Translations under genes and position numbers: made by a program | Assembly (NCBI RefSeq): GCF_023101165.1 | Contig: NZ_CP078076.1 | Coordinates: 2,418,001-2,482,000 of the forward strand | Direction: 5' to 3' | From: Microbacterium sufflavum | GTDB taxonomy: Bacteria; Actinomycetota; Actinomycetes; Actinomycetales; Microbacteriaceae | Length of the DNA: 64,000 bases | Shown: positions 43,091 to 50,813 of the stretch, one piece after another | How the letters are laid out: each line of letters begins with the position of its first letter | Position numbering within the stretch: position 1 is the stretch's first letter | The notes under the pieces: model-generated | What the model was told of the DNA's origin: nothing | The model's database searches: none | What the model saw: the letters and a program-made list of their open reading frames with translations, nothing else

Positions 43091-44167
43091 ATGGCCGAGT
43101 GGGTGCTGCACGTGGACATGGACCAGTTCATCGCCGCCGTCGAGGTGCTGCGCCGCCCCGAGCTCGCCGGTCGACCCGTGATCGTCGGCGGGCGCGGCGA
43201 CCCCACCGAACGCGCGGTCGTCTCCACCGCCTCCTATGAGGCGAGGGCCTACGGGATCGGTTCGGGCATGCCGTTGAAGATCGCCGCGCGCAAGGCGCCG
43301 GAGGACGCGGTGTTCCTGCCCGTCGACCACGAGGAGTACGAGCGGGCGTCGGACGCGGTGATGTCGGCGCTGCGGGGGCTGCCGGGCGTGGTGGTGGAGG
43401 TGCTCGGTTGGGACGAGTGCTTCCTCGGTGTCTCTACCGACGACCCGGAAGGGGTCGCGCGGGCGGCGCAGGCGGCGGTGCGGGAGGCGACGGCACTGCA
43501 CTGCTCGGTCGGCATCGGGGACAACAAGGTGCGCGCCAAGATCGCGACCGAGTTCGGAAAGCCGCGGGGGCTGTTCCGCCTCACGTCCGACAACTGGTTC
43601 GAGGTGATGGGCGAGCGCGGGACGAGAGAGCTGTGGGGGATCGGCCCCAAGGTGCAGAAGCGTCTGGCCGGGCACGGCATCACGACCGTGCGCGAGCTGG
43701 CCGACGCGGACGACCAGGAGCTGATCGCCGAATTCGGGCCGCGGATGGGCGTGTGGTACCACGGCCTCGGCTCCGGGCTCGGGCCCACCGAGGTCGACGA
43801 CACGCCCTGGGTCGCGCGCAGCCACAGCCGGGAGACCACCTACCAGCAGAACCTCACGACGCCCGAGCAGGTGGAGGCGGCGCTCCGGGAGCTCGCCGGA
43901 CAGGCCTTCGACGACTGCGCGAAGGAGGGGCGGGCCGTCGTGCGTGTGCACCTCAAGGTGCGCTACGCCCCGTTCGACACCAGGACCTTCGGGCACAAGC
44001 TGCCCGCCCCCACCACCCGTCGCGACGAGGTGGTGGCGGAGGCGGTGCGGCTCGGCGCCACGCTCGACCCCGCACGCGAGGTACGACTGCTCGGCGTCCG
44101 GGCGGAGATGACGCCGCCGGACACCCCGGGCACGGTGGAGCGTACCCCCGTGCGCGGCCGCCTCTGA
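43091..44167 (+). CDS. dinB2: Y-family DNA polymerase, DinB2-like, with isoleucine steric gate
   Basis: 358 residues, a Y-family translesion polymerase. 'HVDMDQFIAAVELL'-type opening: catalytic D9, and D108/E109 in 'EVLGWDECFLGV'. 'GIGDNKVRAKIATEFGKP' and 'ELWGIGPKVQKRLAGHGITTVREL' (helix-hairpin-helix) are present; the little finger follows about 240-340. The residue that normally blocks ribonucleotides (Phe/Tyr) is I14 here. Mycobacterial DinB2 has Leu at the same position and is known to add ribonucleotides. There is no clear C-terminal clamp-binding motif. Convergent with the RidA-like gene, 2 nt apart. Confidence 0.9.
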   Translation: MAEWVLHVDMDQFIAAVEVLRRPELAGRPVIVGGRGDPTERAVVSTASYEARAYGIGSGMPLKIAARKAPEDAVFLPVDHEEYERASDAVMSALRGLPGVVVEVLGWDECFLGVSTDDPEGVARAAQAAVREATALHCSVGIGDNKVRAKIATEFGKPRGLFRLTSDNWFEVMGERGTRELWGIGPKVQKRLAGHGITTVRELADADDQELIAEFGPRMGVWYHGLGSGLGPTEVDDTPWVARSHSRETTYQQNLTTPEQVEAALRELAGQAFDDCAKEGRAVVRVHLKVRYAPFDTRTFGHKLPAPTTRRDEVVAEAVRLGATLDPAREVRLLGVRAEMTPPDTPGTVERTPVRGRL

Positions 44168-44169
44168 CC

Positions 44170-44571
44170 TCAGTCGCGGATGACCGCGGCGACCGCGCTC
44201 ACCTCGATCAGGGCGCCGGGGACGCCGAGCCCTGCCACGAGGGCGGCGGTCACGAGCGGCGGCGCCCCCTCGCGCGTCAGCGTGGGCGCCACGGCACCGT
44301 ACGCGGCGCGGAGATCGGCATCCTGATGGATCAGGATCGTCCAGCTGAGGACGTCGTCGAGCGACGCGCCCGCCGACTCGAGCGCCACCCGCGCGTTCTG
44401 CACCGCGCGCACGGACTGCTCGCCGACGTCGGTCGAGACGACGGCACCGGACTCGTCGACGCCGTTCTGGCCCCCGACGTAGATGGTCGTCGCCCCGGGA
44501 GGCACGACCGCGACATGGCTGAAGGCCGGGCTGGCCACGAGGCCGGCCGGCTGCGTGAGTGTGATCTGCAT
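44170..44571 (-). CDS. RidA family protein (YjgF/YER057c/UK114)
   Basis: 133 residues. The RidA core is visible: 'PPGATTIYVGGQNGVDESG', 'AVQNARVALESAGASLDDVLSWTILI' and 'PLVTAALVAGLGVPGALIEVSAVAAV'. Classical RidA has a catalytic Arg in the R-x-C... segment ('A.xTxVxV..L...llvEieaiA'); that segment here reads VAGLGVPGALIEVSAVAAV, so imine deaminase activity is uncertain. GGAGGA lies upstream of ATG 44571. A 54-codon candidate gene lies 35 nt upstream on the same strand. Confidence 0.85.
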   Translation of the reverse strand: MQITLTQPAGLVASPAFSHVAVVPPGATTIYVGGQNGVDESGAVVSTDVGEQSVRAVQNARVALESAGASLDDVLSWTILIHQDADLRAAYGAVAPTLTREGAPPLVTAALVAGLGVPGALIEVSAVAAVIRD

Positions 44572-44606
44572 GCGCGCATCCTCCTCCCGGCCACCGACAT
44601 CGGCAT

Positions 44607-44771
44607 TCAGACCCGGGTCCGCTGCCACGTCGGCCGACCGTGGAGCGTGCGGATGGTCCACGGACCGTGAGGGCGCGCGGCGGGGTTCGCGCCCCCACGA
44701 CCGTGCCCTTCGAGAGGGCCCCAGACGATCGCGAGATCGAGCACGTCGGTGTCGTCGGACTTCGACGGCAC
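44607..44771 (-). CDS. Candidate small protein (54 residues)
   Basis: The 343-bp stretch between the RidA-like and SulP genes holds this short frame. GTG 44771 is preceded by TATCGT at exactly the 6-nt leaderless spacing. The product starts 'MPSKSDDTDVLDLAIVWGPLEG', which could form an amphipathic helix, and continues with a basic, Gly/Pro/Trp-rich tail ('RPHGPWTIRTLHGRPTWQRTRV'). No family is recognised. It may be co-transcribed with the RidA-like gene. Coding status rests on the promoter-start spacing only. Confidence 0.35.
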   Translation of the reverse strand: MPSKSDDTDVLDLAIVWGPLEGHGRGGANPAARPHGPWTIRTLHGRPTWQRTRV

Positions 44772-44777
44772 GGGGGG

Positions 44778-44783
44778 ACGATA
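44778..44783 (-). promoter_or_regulatory. Leaderless-type -10 hexamer of the small ORF (TATCGT)
   Basis: TATCGT on the minus strand ends 6 nt before GTG 44771. It could also serve the RidA-like gene downstream. Confidence 0.4.
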
Positions 44784-44823
44784 CTCGCGGTGGGAGCGCT
44801 GCCGCACCGGGTGGCGCGCGAGT

Positions 44824-44835
44824 TCACCCGGGTGA
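44824..44835. promoter_or_regulatory. Perfect palindrome TCACCCGGGTGA between the small ORF and sulP1
   Basis: A 12-bp perfect palindrome in the divergent region, about 80 bp upstream of the SulP start and 41 bp upstream of the minus-strand -10. The half-site TCACCC/GGGTGA recurs at 53762-53773, 56847-56863, 56881-56897 and 63421-63437. Confidence 0.5.
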
Positions 44836-44914
44836 TCGGCGGGGCGGCCCGGCCGGAAGCGCGCGGCGCGTCGGTCCACCGCAGTACGCTTCCCTCACGG
44901 TGGAGGGAGAACGG

Positions 44915-46579
44915 ATGGGCGCGAGGCGCAGGCCGCCCTGGCTGCTCAGCACTCTCGACGGGTATCGACGCGGATGGGTGACGGGCGACATCGTCGCCGG
45001 TCTCGCCGCGGGAGCCGTGGTCGTGCCGCAGGCGATGGCCTATGCGACGATCGCCAACCTCCCCGTGCAGGTGGGCCTCTACACGTGCATCGTGCCGATG
45101 CTGGTGTACGCGGTGCTGGGCGGCAGTCGCGCCATGAGCGTGTCGACCACGTCGACCATCGCCACGCTGACCGCCACGACCCTGGTCTCGGCCGGGGTCG
45201 CCGCGGGGTCGGACGACGCCCTCGGCTCGCTCATGATGCTCACGCTCCTCGTGGGCGCGATCCTGCTGCTGGCGCGGCTGTGCCGCCTCGGGAGCCTGGT
45301 GGAGAACATCAGCGGGGCGACCGTTCTGGGGCTCAAGATCGGGGTCGGTGCGACCGTGGCCGTCGGGCAGCTGCCGAAACTCCTGGGAGAGACGTTCGAC
45401 TTCTCCGGACACGGCTTCCTGCGGTCGCTCGTCGCCGTGGGCGAGGCGGCGGCGAGTGTGAACCCGGCGACCGTGCTGCTGTCGGCCGGATCGATCGCGG
45501 TGCTGCTGCTGTGCCGCCGCTTCCTCCCTCGGGTCCCCGGCGCCCTGGTGGTCGTGCTCGGCGGCATCCTCCTGGTGGGCCTGGGCCACATCGACCGGCT
45601 CGGAGTCGATCTGATCGAACCGGTCCCCAGCGGCCTTCCCGTGCCCGGGGTGCCCGACTTCGCACAGGCTCCCGCCCTCGTTCCCGGTGCCCTCGCGATC
45701 GCCGTGATGGCGTTCCTCGAGTCGGCGGCGGTCGCCCGCAGCCTGCGACGGCCCGCCGAGCCTCCGATCGACAGCGACCAGGAGCTGCTCGCCACGGGCG
45801 CGGCCAACACGGTCGGCTCGTTCTTCGCCGCGATACCGGCCGCCGGGGGCTTCTCCCAGAGCGCGGTGAACCAGGGTGCCGGGGCGCGCACCCAACTCGC
45901 GACGCTCGTGACCGTGGTCCTCGCGGTGCTCGTGGCGCTGTTCCTCGGCCCGGTCCTGAGCCTGCTGCCGGAGGCCACCCTCGCCGCGCTGGTGTTCATC
46001 GCGGTCGTCGGACTGGTCGACGTGCCGCAGCTCGTGCGCTGGTTCCGGATCAGCCGCACGGACTTCTGGATCGCGACCGCGGTCGCGGTGATCGGACTGA
46101 CGGCCGGGCTGCTCCCGGCCGTCGCGATCGGGGTGGTCGTGACGCTGATCCTGGTGCTGCGCGAGCTGAACGTGCCGCGGGTGCGCGTGACGACGCGCGT
46201 GGGCCCCGTGGTCGCGATCGAGCTGGAGCGGGGACTGTACACCGCGAACGCCCTCGCGAACGAACGGCTCGTGCTCGACACCGTCGCGGGTCTGCAGCCC
46301 CCGGTGACCGCGGTGGTGCTCGGGCTGCAGCAGCAGACGGCGGTGTCCATCACCGTGCTCGACGCGCTGGAGGAACTGGATCGCGAGCTTGCGCAGCGGG
46401 GGGTGACGATGCACGTCGCGGCCCTGCCTGACGGGGCGGCGGAGGTCGCCGGGCGGGTGCCCTGGTTCGCGGGACTGGAACGGCAGGGACGGGTGCACGC
46501 GACCGTCGACATCGGGGTGGGCACCGCCGGCGGCGTGCAGGGCGACGTGCACCCGGACGACGCCCGCGACGACCGCTGA
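44915..46579 (+). CDS. SulP family anion transporter with STAS domain (first)
   Basis: 554 residues. The first about 400 residues have 10-12 membrane segments: 'GDIVAGLAAGAVVVPQAMAYATIANLPVQVGLYTCIVPMLVYAVLGGSRAMSV' is the SulP signature. The STAS domain follows (about 425-545, 'TAVVLGLQQQTAVSITVLDALEELDRELAQRGVTMHVA'). SulP carriers move sulfate, bicarbonate or dicarboxylates; the ion here is not certain. ATG 44915 has GGAGGGA upstream; GTG 44900 is an alternative, with TACGCT (44885-44890) ending 9 nt before it. A second SulP is encoded at 50814-52484. Confidence 0.88.
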   Translation: MGARRRPPWLLSTLDGYRRGWVTGDIVAGLAAGAVVVPQAMAYATIANLPVQVGLYTCIVPMLVYAVLGGSRAMSVSTTSTIATLTATTLVSAGVAAGSDDALGSLMMLTLLVGAILLLARLCRLGSLVENISGATVLGLKIGVGATVAVGQLPKLLGETFDFSGHGFLRSLVAVGEAAASVNPATVLLSAGSIAVLLLCRRFLPRVPGALVVVLGGILLVGLGHIDRLGVDLIEPVPSGLPVPGVPDFAQAPALVPGALAIAVMAFLESAAVARSLRRPAEPPIDSDQELLATGAANTVGSFFAAIPAAGGFSQSAVNQGAGARTQLATLVTVVLAVLVALFLGPVLSLLPEATLAALVFIAVVGLVDVPQLVRWFRISRTDFWIATAVAVIGLTAGLLPAVAIGVVVTLILVLRELNVPRVRVTTRVGPVVAIELERGLYTANALANERLVLDTVAGLQPPVTAVVLGLQQQTAVSITVLDALEELDRELAQRGVTMHVAALPDGAAEVAGRVPWFAGLERQGRVHATVDIGVGTAGGVQGDVHPDDARDDR

Positions 46580-46703
46580 CCCGCGCAAGGGAGAGGCCGC
46601 GGCGGGCCGACACGGCGCGGCGCTGATCTGGCGGGGCCGCGGTCCCTCATCGCGGGCGTCGGCGGGTCGGGGCGTCGGCCCCGCCGTGAGCAGGGGCATG
46701 CCC

Positions 46704-46734
46704 TTGCGGAACCGCTCTCATCGGGGAATATACT
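46704..46734 (+). promoter_or_regulatory. Candidate promoter of the first LAL regulator
   Basis: A good -10 TATACT (46729-46734) with a -35-like TTGCGG (46704-46709); the 19-nt spacer is long. TCATCGGGG between them resembles part of the TCATCCGGGTGA element at 53762. Confidence 0.4.
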
Positions 46735-46774
46735 GCCGCCGAGGGGGAGAGCCGCTTCAGGATCGGGGGGACCG

Positions 46775-49363
46775 ATGACGGAAGATGCTCGACACGGAGG
46801 TGGGACGACCAGTCCCATCCCCACATCGATGAAGGGCGAGGTACGGAGGGAACGACTGCTGACCCGGCTCAGCGCCGCGATGGAGGAGCCGTGGTCGCTC
46901 ACGCTCGTGGGCGCGCCGGCCGGCGCCGGCAAGACGCGGCTGCTCGCGCAGTGGTCGCGTGAGCTGCGCGAGCACGCCGACGTCGAGGTCGTGTGGGTCG
47001 CGATGGAGCGCGGCGACGGCGTCGACACCCTGATCGCGGGTCTCGAACGGATCCCCGATCCCGCACTGCAGCGCGGCTTCGCCCGCGTGCCGCGCGGTCA
47101 CGGGGCGGCCACCATGCGCGGACTCGCCAGGGCCCTGGACGCGGCCCGCAGACGGATCGTGATCATCGTCGACGACGTGCACCACCTTCAGGACGACGAG
47201 TCCGCCCACCTGATGTCGGTGTTCGTGCAGACGGTCCCCGGCGACGTGCACGTCGTGCTGTCCGGTCGCGGCACGCGCATGATCCCGCTGGCCCGTCGTC
47301 GGCTCAGCGGCATCGCCCTCGAACTCGACGGTGCTGCCCTGGCGTTCCGTCCACACGAGATCCAGGCGTTCTTCGCGCTCCGCGACCTGCACCTGAACCC
47401 GAGCGAGATCGCCGCGCTGCTGGCCCGCACCGCGGGGTGGGCCGCGGCGCTGCAGCTCATGATGCTCAACGCCCCCGGCGGGGGCCCGGTCGGGGCCTAC
47501 CCGCTCCGGGGAGACGACCCCGACGTGGTCGACTACTTCGTGGAGGAGGTCTTCGGAGACCTCAGTGACGAGCTGCGCGGCTTCCTGGAGACGACGGCCG
47601 TCCCCGAGTCGTTCACGACCGCACTCGCGACCGTCCTCTGCGGCAGCGCACGCGCGGGCGCTCTGATCGAGCGGTTGCTGCGGCTCAACGTGCTCGCCGG
47701 CCCCGACGGCGCGGACCCCCCGCGGTACCACTACCACCCGCTGCTGCGCGCTTTCCTGCTCGGGCGCCTGCGCGCCAGGGGCAGCAGCGAGCCCGCCCGG
47801 CTCGAGGGCATCGCGTCGGCGTGGTTCGACGGGCAGGGGGAAGCCCTTCCCGCACTGGTCCACGCCGTGCGCAGCGGAGAGGAGTTCTGCGTCTCGGCGA
47901 TCCTCCGTCGCAGCGGCATGCAGCTCGTGCTCGACGGCCACCCCGACGAGGTCGTCGCGGCGACCGGGGAACTGACCGCGCAGCGCCGCGCGGAGCCGGG
48001 GGTGCGGATGCTGATCGCGGCGGCCGAGCTCACCCGCGGGAACGCGTCCGCGGCGGTCGCGGCGCTGTCGTCGACGCCGGAGACGGACGAGTCGGACGTG
48101 CACCGGGCGTGGAGGCGGGGGCTCGCGCTGCACACGGCACTGCGCCGAGGGGGGATCGAGGACGCGCTCGCCGCGGTGGGCTCGGAGCTCCGCACGCCGA
48201 CGGGCGAGGAGCGGATCGACGCCTACGCGACGCTGCAGCTCGCGATGGCCCAGCTCTTCACCGGTCGGCTGGAGCAGTCCGAGGTGTCGGCCAGACGGGC
48301 GGCCGACCTGGCGCGGGCGATCGGTGCCGTATCGGCGGAGCTGCAGGCGGAGACCGCGCTCCTCACGGCAGCCCTGTTCCGCGGGCGGCTGCGCGAGGTG
48401 ATGGATGCGAGTGCGGCTCTGGACGAGCGGTGGCATGAGCGCGGCGCACCGGACAACGCGTTCGTCGAGGTCGCCCGGGTGTGGCGATCGTGGGTGCCGT
48501 ACGAGGCCATGAACCTGCTCGACGCGAGTCCAGCGCTGCTGCCGTCGGCGCGGGTCCTCGACGCGGGAGGGGAGACCGCGATCGCGCGGGGGCTGCACGG
48601 GTTGCAGGCACTGCTCGCCGCGGACGCGGTCGACGACGCCCACGCCTCGGCCATGGCGCTGTTCGACTTCCTCGCGCCGCGGGAGGACCTCCCGTTGCCG
48701 GTGCACTGGTACGCCATGATGGCGCCGTTCGTGGTGCACGCGTTCCACCGTCTGAACGAGCCCACGATCCGCGACCGCTTCATCGACGAGGTGGAGGCGG
48801 CGCTCGGCGAGACCGGGGACGTGCTGGTCCTCCGTGCGCTCGCCGCGATGCACGACCGACGGCCCGGTGTCGCGCGCGGAGCCCTCGTCCCGGTGCTGGA
48901 GGGGGCCGCACGCTGCCTGCTGCCGGCGTCGATGATCGACGCCTGGCTGGTGGAGTCGCACCTCGACGTGGAGGACGCCGAGCCGGATCGGGCGCAGTTC
49001 GCCCTCGCCACCGCGCTGGCGCTCGCCGAGCCGGAGGACCACGTCCGCCGGGTCGCGGAGGCCGGGACGGTCGTGACGCAGCTGCTGGCGGCACGAGCGA
49101 CCCCCGGTTCGCGCACCCGGTTCGCCGACCGCGTGCGCGAGCGGTTCACCGCCGCCGGCGTCCTGGCGGAGGAGGAGCTGACGCACCGCGAGCGCATCGT
49201 GCTGGCCGCCCTGTGCCGCAACGCCACGCTGCGGGAGATCGCCGCGCAGGAGTACATCTCCCCGAACACGGTCAAGACGCACGTGCGCAACATCTACCGC
49301 AAGCTCGGCGTGTCCGACCGCGAGGGGGTGACGGCGGCCGCCCACGCGCTCGGCATCGGGTGA
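46775..49363 (+). CDS. Large ATP-binding LuxR regulator (LAL/MalT type, first)
   Basis: 862 residues. Walker A 'VGAPAGAGKTRLLAQWS' (about 44-60) and Walker B 'RIVIIVDDVHHLQDDES' (about 127-142) form a STAND ATPase; a winged-helix region and about 400 residues of TPR-like helices follow. The C-terminal LuxR HTH is about 795-860 ('LTHRERIVLAALCRNATLREIAAQEYISPNTVKTHVRNIYRKLGV'). Such proteins switch on when ATP and an inducer bind. The inducer is unknown. A second regulator of the same build is encoded at 53825; both flank the transporter block and may control it. Confidence 0.9.
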   Translation: MTEDARHGGGTTSPIPTSMKGEVRRERLLTRLSAAMEEPWSLTLVGAPAGAGKTRLLAQWSRELREHADVEVVWVAMERGDGVDTLIAGLERIPDPALQRGFARVPRGHGAATMRGLARALDAARRRIVIIVDDVHHLQDDESAHLMSVFVQTVPGDVHVVLSGRGTRMIPLARRRLSGIALELDGAALAFRPHEIQAFFALRDLHLNPSEIAALLARTAGWAAALQLMMLNAPGGGPVGAYPLRGDDPDVVDYFVEEVFGDLSDELRGFLETTAVPESFTTALATVLCGSARAGALIERLLRLNVLAGPDGADPPRYHYHPLLRAFLLGRLRARGSSEPARLEGIASAWFDGQGEALPALVHAVRSGEEFCVSAILRRSGMQLVLDGHPDEVVAATGELTAQRRAEPGVRMLIAAAELTRGNASAAVAALSSTPETDESDVHRAWRRGLALHTALRRGGIEDALAAVGSELRTPTGEERIDAYATLQLAMAQLFTGRLEQSEVSARRAADLARAIGAVSAELQAETALLTAALFRGRLREVMDASAALDERWHERGAPDNAFVEVARVWRSWVPYEAMNLLDASPALLPSARVLDAGGETAIARGLHGLQALLAADAVDDAHASAMALFDFLAPREDLPLPVHWYAMMAPFVVHAFHRLNEPTIRDRFIDEVEAALGETGDVLVLRALAAMHDRRPGVARGALVPVLEGAARCLLPASMIDAWLVESHLDVEDAEPDRAQFALATALALAEPEDHVRRVAEAGTVVTQLLAARATPGSRTRFADRVRERFTAAGVLAEEELTHRERIVLAALCRNATLREIAAQEYISPNTVKTHVRNIYRKLGVSDREGVTAAAHALGIG

Positions 49364-49385
49364 TCCCCGACTCGTCGCGGCGTGG

Positions 49386-50102
49386 TCAGAGCAGCGTCCC
49401 GAGGGCCTTGTCGAGTTGCAGCACTCCGATCACCAGCAGCATCGCGGCGTTGAGCACGTGCGTGTTCCCGGAGATCCACGACCGCACGCGGTTGAGCAGC
49501 GGCTGGGCGGCCTCGCCGCGCGCGACCACGAAGAGCACCGGAGCCGCGATGGGCAGGGCGCCGACCACGACGAACACGACCGCGGTCCAGAACGCCGCCG
49601 TGCCGCCCACATCGGCCAGCGAGATGTCGAGTGCGGCGAGCACGGCGCACGACGCGTCGACGGGGTTGAGCGCGAACAGTCCGAGTCCGAGCAGGAACGT
49701 GCGGCCGGGGCGGAAGGACGCCACCGAGTGCAGCCACCCGGGCAGTTGCGGCGATGCGGCGACGACATCGCGCGGTGAGGAGGCGGCGGCCATCTGGGCG
49801 ATATGGGCACGGCCCTTGCGGTAGACCCACACGGCAGCGCCCACCAGGAACAGTCCGAGCAGCAGCCGCAGGAGGGCCACCCACAGCGGTGGCTCGCGCT
49901 GGCTGTGCACCTCGACCCGGGAGAAGATCCAGAGGAACAGGGCGACGAGCCCACCGAGCCCGAGGAGCCAGCCGAGCAGATACGCGATGCCGTTCGCCCT
50001 GGCCCGCCGCGACAGCAGCACCGCGACGAGCGCCATGATCGCGAGCGGGCTCAGCACGACCCCGAGCGCGACGGGGGTCAAGGAGACGATCAGCGGTCCT
50101 AT
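49386..50102 (-). CDS. GAP family membrane protein with a non-standard (ATA) start
   Basis: About 238 residues, six membrane segments, paralogous to the GAP-family protein encoded just before it. Aligning the two, the first residue falls on an ATA codon at 50102: 'xGPLIVSLTPVALGVVLSP' against 'MGAAIGSVLPLALGIAISP'. GGAAGGGGGTGA lies 4 nt before this ATA. No ATG, GTG or TTG exists at that point; the first TTG is 7 codons inside membrane segment 1. GAP/Sap proteins are LysE-like and move glycolipids or small solutes. Third gene of the SulP-GAP-GAP operon. Confidence 0.75.
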   Translation of the reverse strand: MGPLIVSLTPVALGVVLSPLAIMALVAVLLSRRARANGIAYLLGWLLGLGGLVALFLWIFSRVEVHSQREPPLWVALLRLLLGLFLVGAAVWVYRKGRAHIAQMAAASSPRDVVAASPQLPGWLHSVASFRPGRTFLLGLGLFALNPVDASCAVLAALDISLADVGGTAAFWTAVVFVVVGALPIAAPVLFVVARGEAAQPLLNRVRSWISGNTHVLNAAMLLVIGVLQLDKALGTLL

Positions 50103-50137
50103 GGCGTCACCCCCTTCCGTACCGGGCCCGCCGCGAC

Positions 50138-50809
50138 TCAGAACGCGGCGATGCCCTTGCCGATCATCGACACGCCGATCACGAGGAGGAGCACGGCCAT
50201 GATGACCGCGTTCTCCTGCGCGAGCCAGCCGCGCAGGGCGTCGAGCGGGCCCCGCAGCCGCTCGGCCGCGACCAGGTACCCCACCACCGGTACGAGGACC
50301 GTCGACGCGGCGATCAGCGTGAACACGCCGATCACCACGACCAGGGCCCCGCCGTCCAGGCCGGCCGCGCCGATGTCCACCCCCGCTCCCGCCGCCATCA
50401 GCAGGTTCTTCGGGTTCACGGCGGAGAGCAGGAATCCGAGCCCGAGTGCCATCGGGAACCGCATCGTGTCGATCGCCTTCATCCACGCCGGCATGCTGGC
50501 GGTGCGACCGGCGCCGGGGCGACGGCGCCACTGTCCCACCGCGAGCAGCAGCAGGCCGACGCCGAGCAGCAGCTGCACGGTGCCGCGGATGGGTCGCGAG
50601 GCGTCGGGGTCCTGCTCGGGGAGCACGGCGGACAGCAGCGTGAAGACGCTCACGGCGACCACGATGCCCGCGACCCAGCCCAGCAGGAAGCCGACGCTCG
50701 TGACACGGGCCTTCGGCGACAACAGCATCAGGATCGCCGCGATGATGGGGATCGGGCTGATCGCGATGCCGAGCGCGAGGGGGAGGACACTTCCGATGGC
50801 GGCTCCCAT
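50138..50809 (-). CDS. GAP family membrane protein (Sap, sulfolipid-1-addressing type)
   Basis: 223 residues with six membrane segments. 'SVLPLALGIAISPIPIIAAILMLLSPKARVTSVGFLLGWVAGIVV' and 'FLLSAVNPKNLLMAAGAG' are family marks; the latter is the LysE/GAP helix-4 motif. Mycobacterial members help to export glycopeptidolipid or sulfolipid. Here sulfolipids are not expected, so the cargo is unknown. It lies 4 nt after the second SulP gene and is in the same operon. Confidence 0.87.
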   Translation of the reverse strand: MGAAIGSVLPLALGIAISPIPIIAAILMLLSPKARVTSVGFLLGWVAGIVVAVSVFTLLSAVLPEQDPDASRPIRGTVQLLLGVGLLLLAVGQWRRRPGAGRTASMPAWMKAIDTMRFPMALGLGFLLSAVNPKNLLMAAGAGVDIGAAGLDGGALVVVIGVFTLIAASTVLVPVVGYLVAAERLRGPLDALRGWLAQENAVIMAVLLLVIGVSMIGKGIAAF

Positions 50810-50813
50810 GGGT

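Noticed and set aside
42836..46699. A minus-strand open frame of over 1200 codons across dinB2, the RidA-like gene and the first SulP
   Set aside because: The [11 protein letters not shown] is rich in Arg, His and Gln with no domain signal and is antisense to well-supported genes.
46757..49345. A minus-strand open frame as long as the first LAL regulator
   Set aside because: It is the exact antisense shadow of the regulator; the plus-strand protein has full Walker and HTH motifs.
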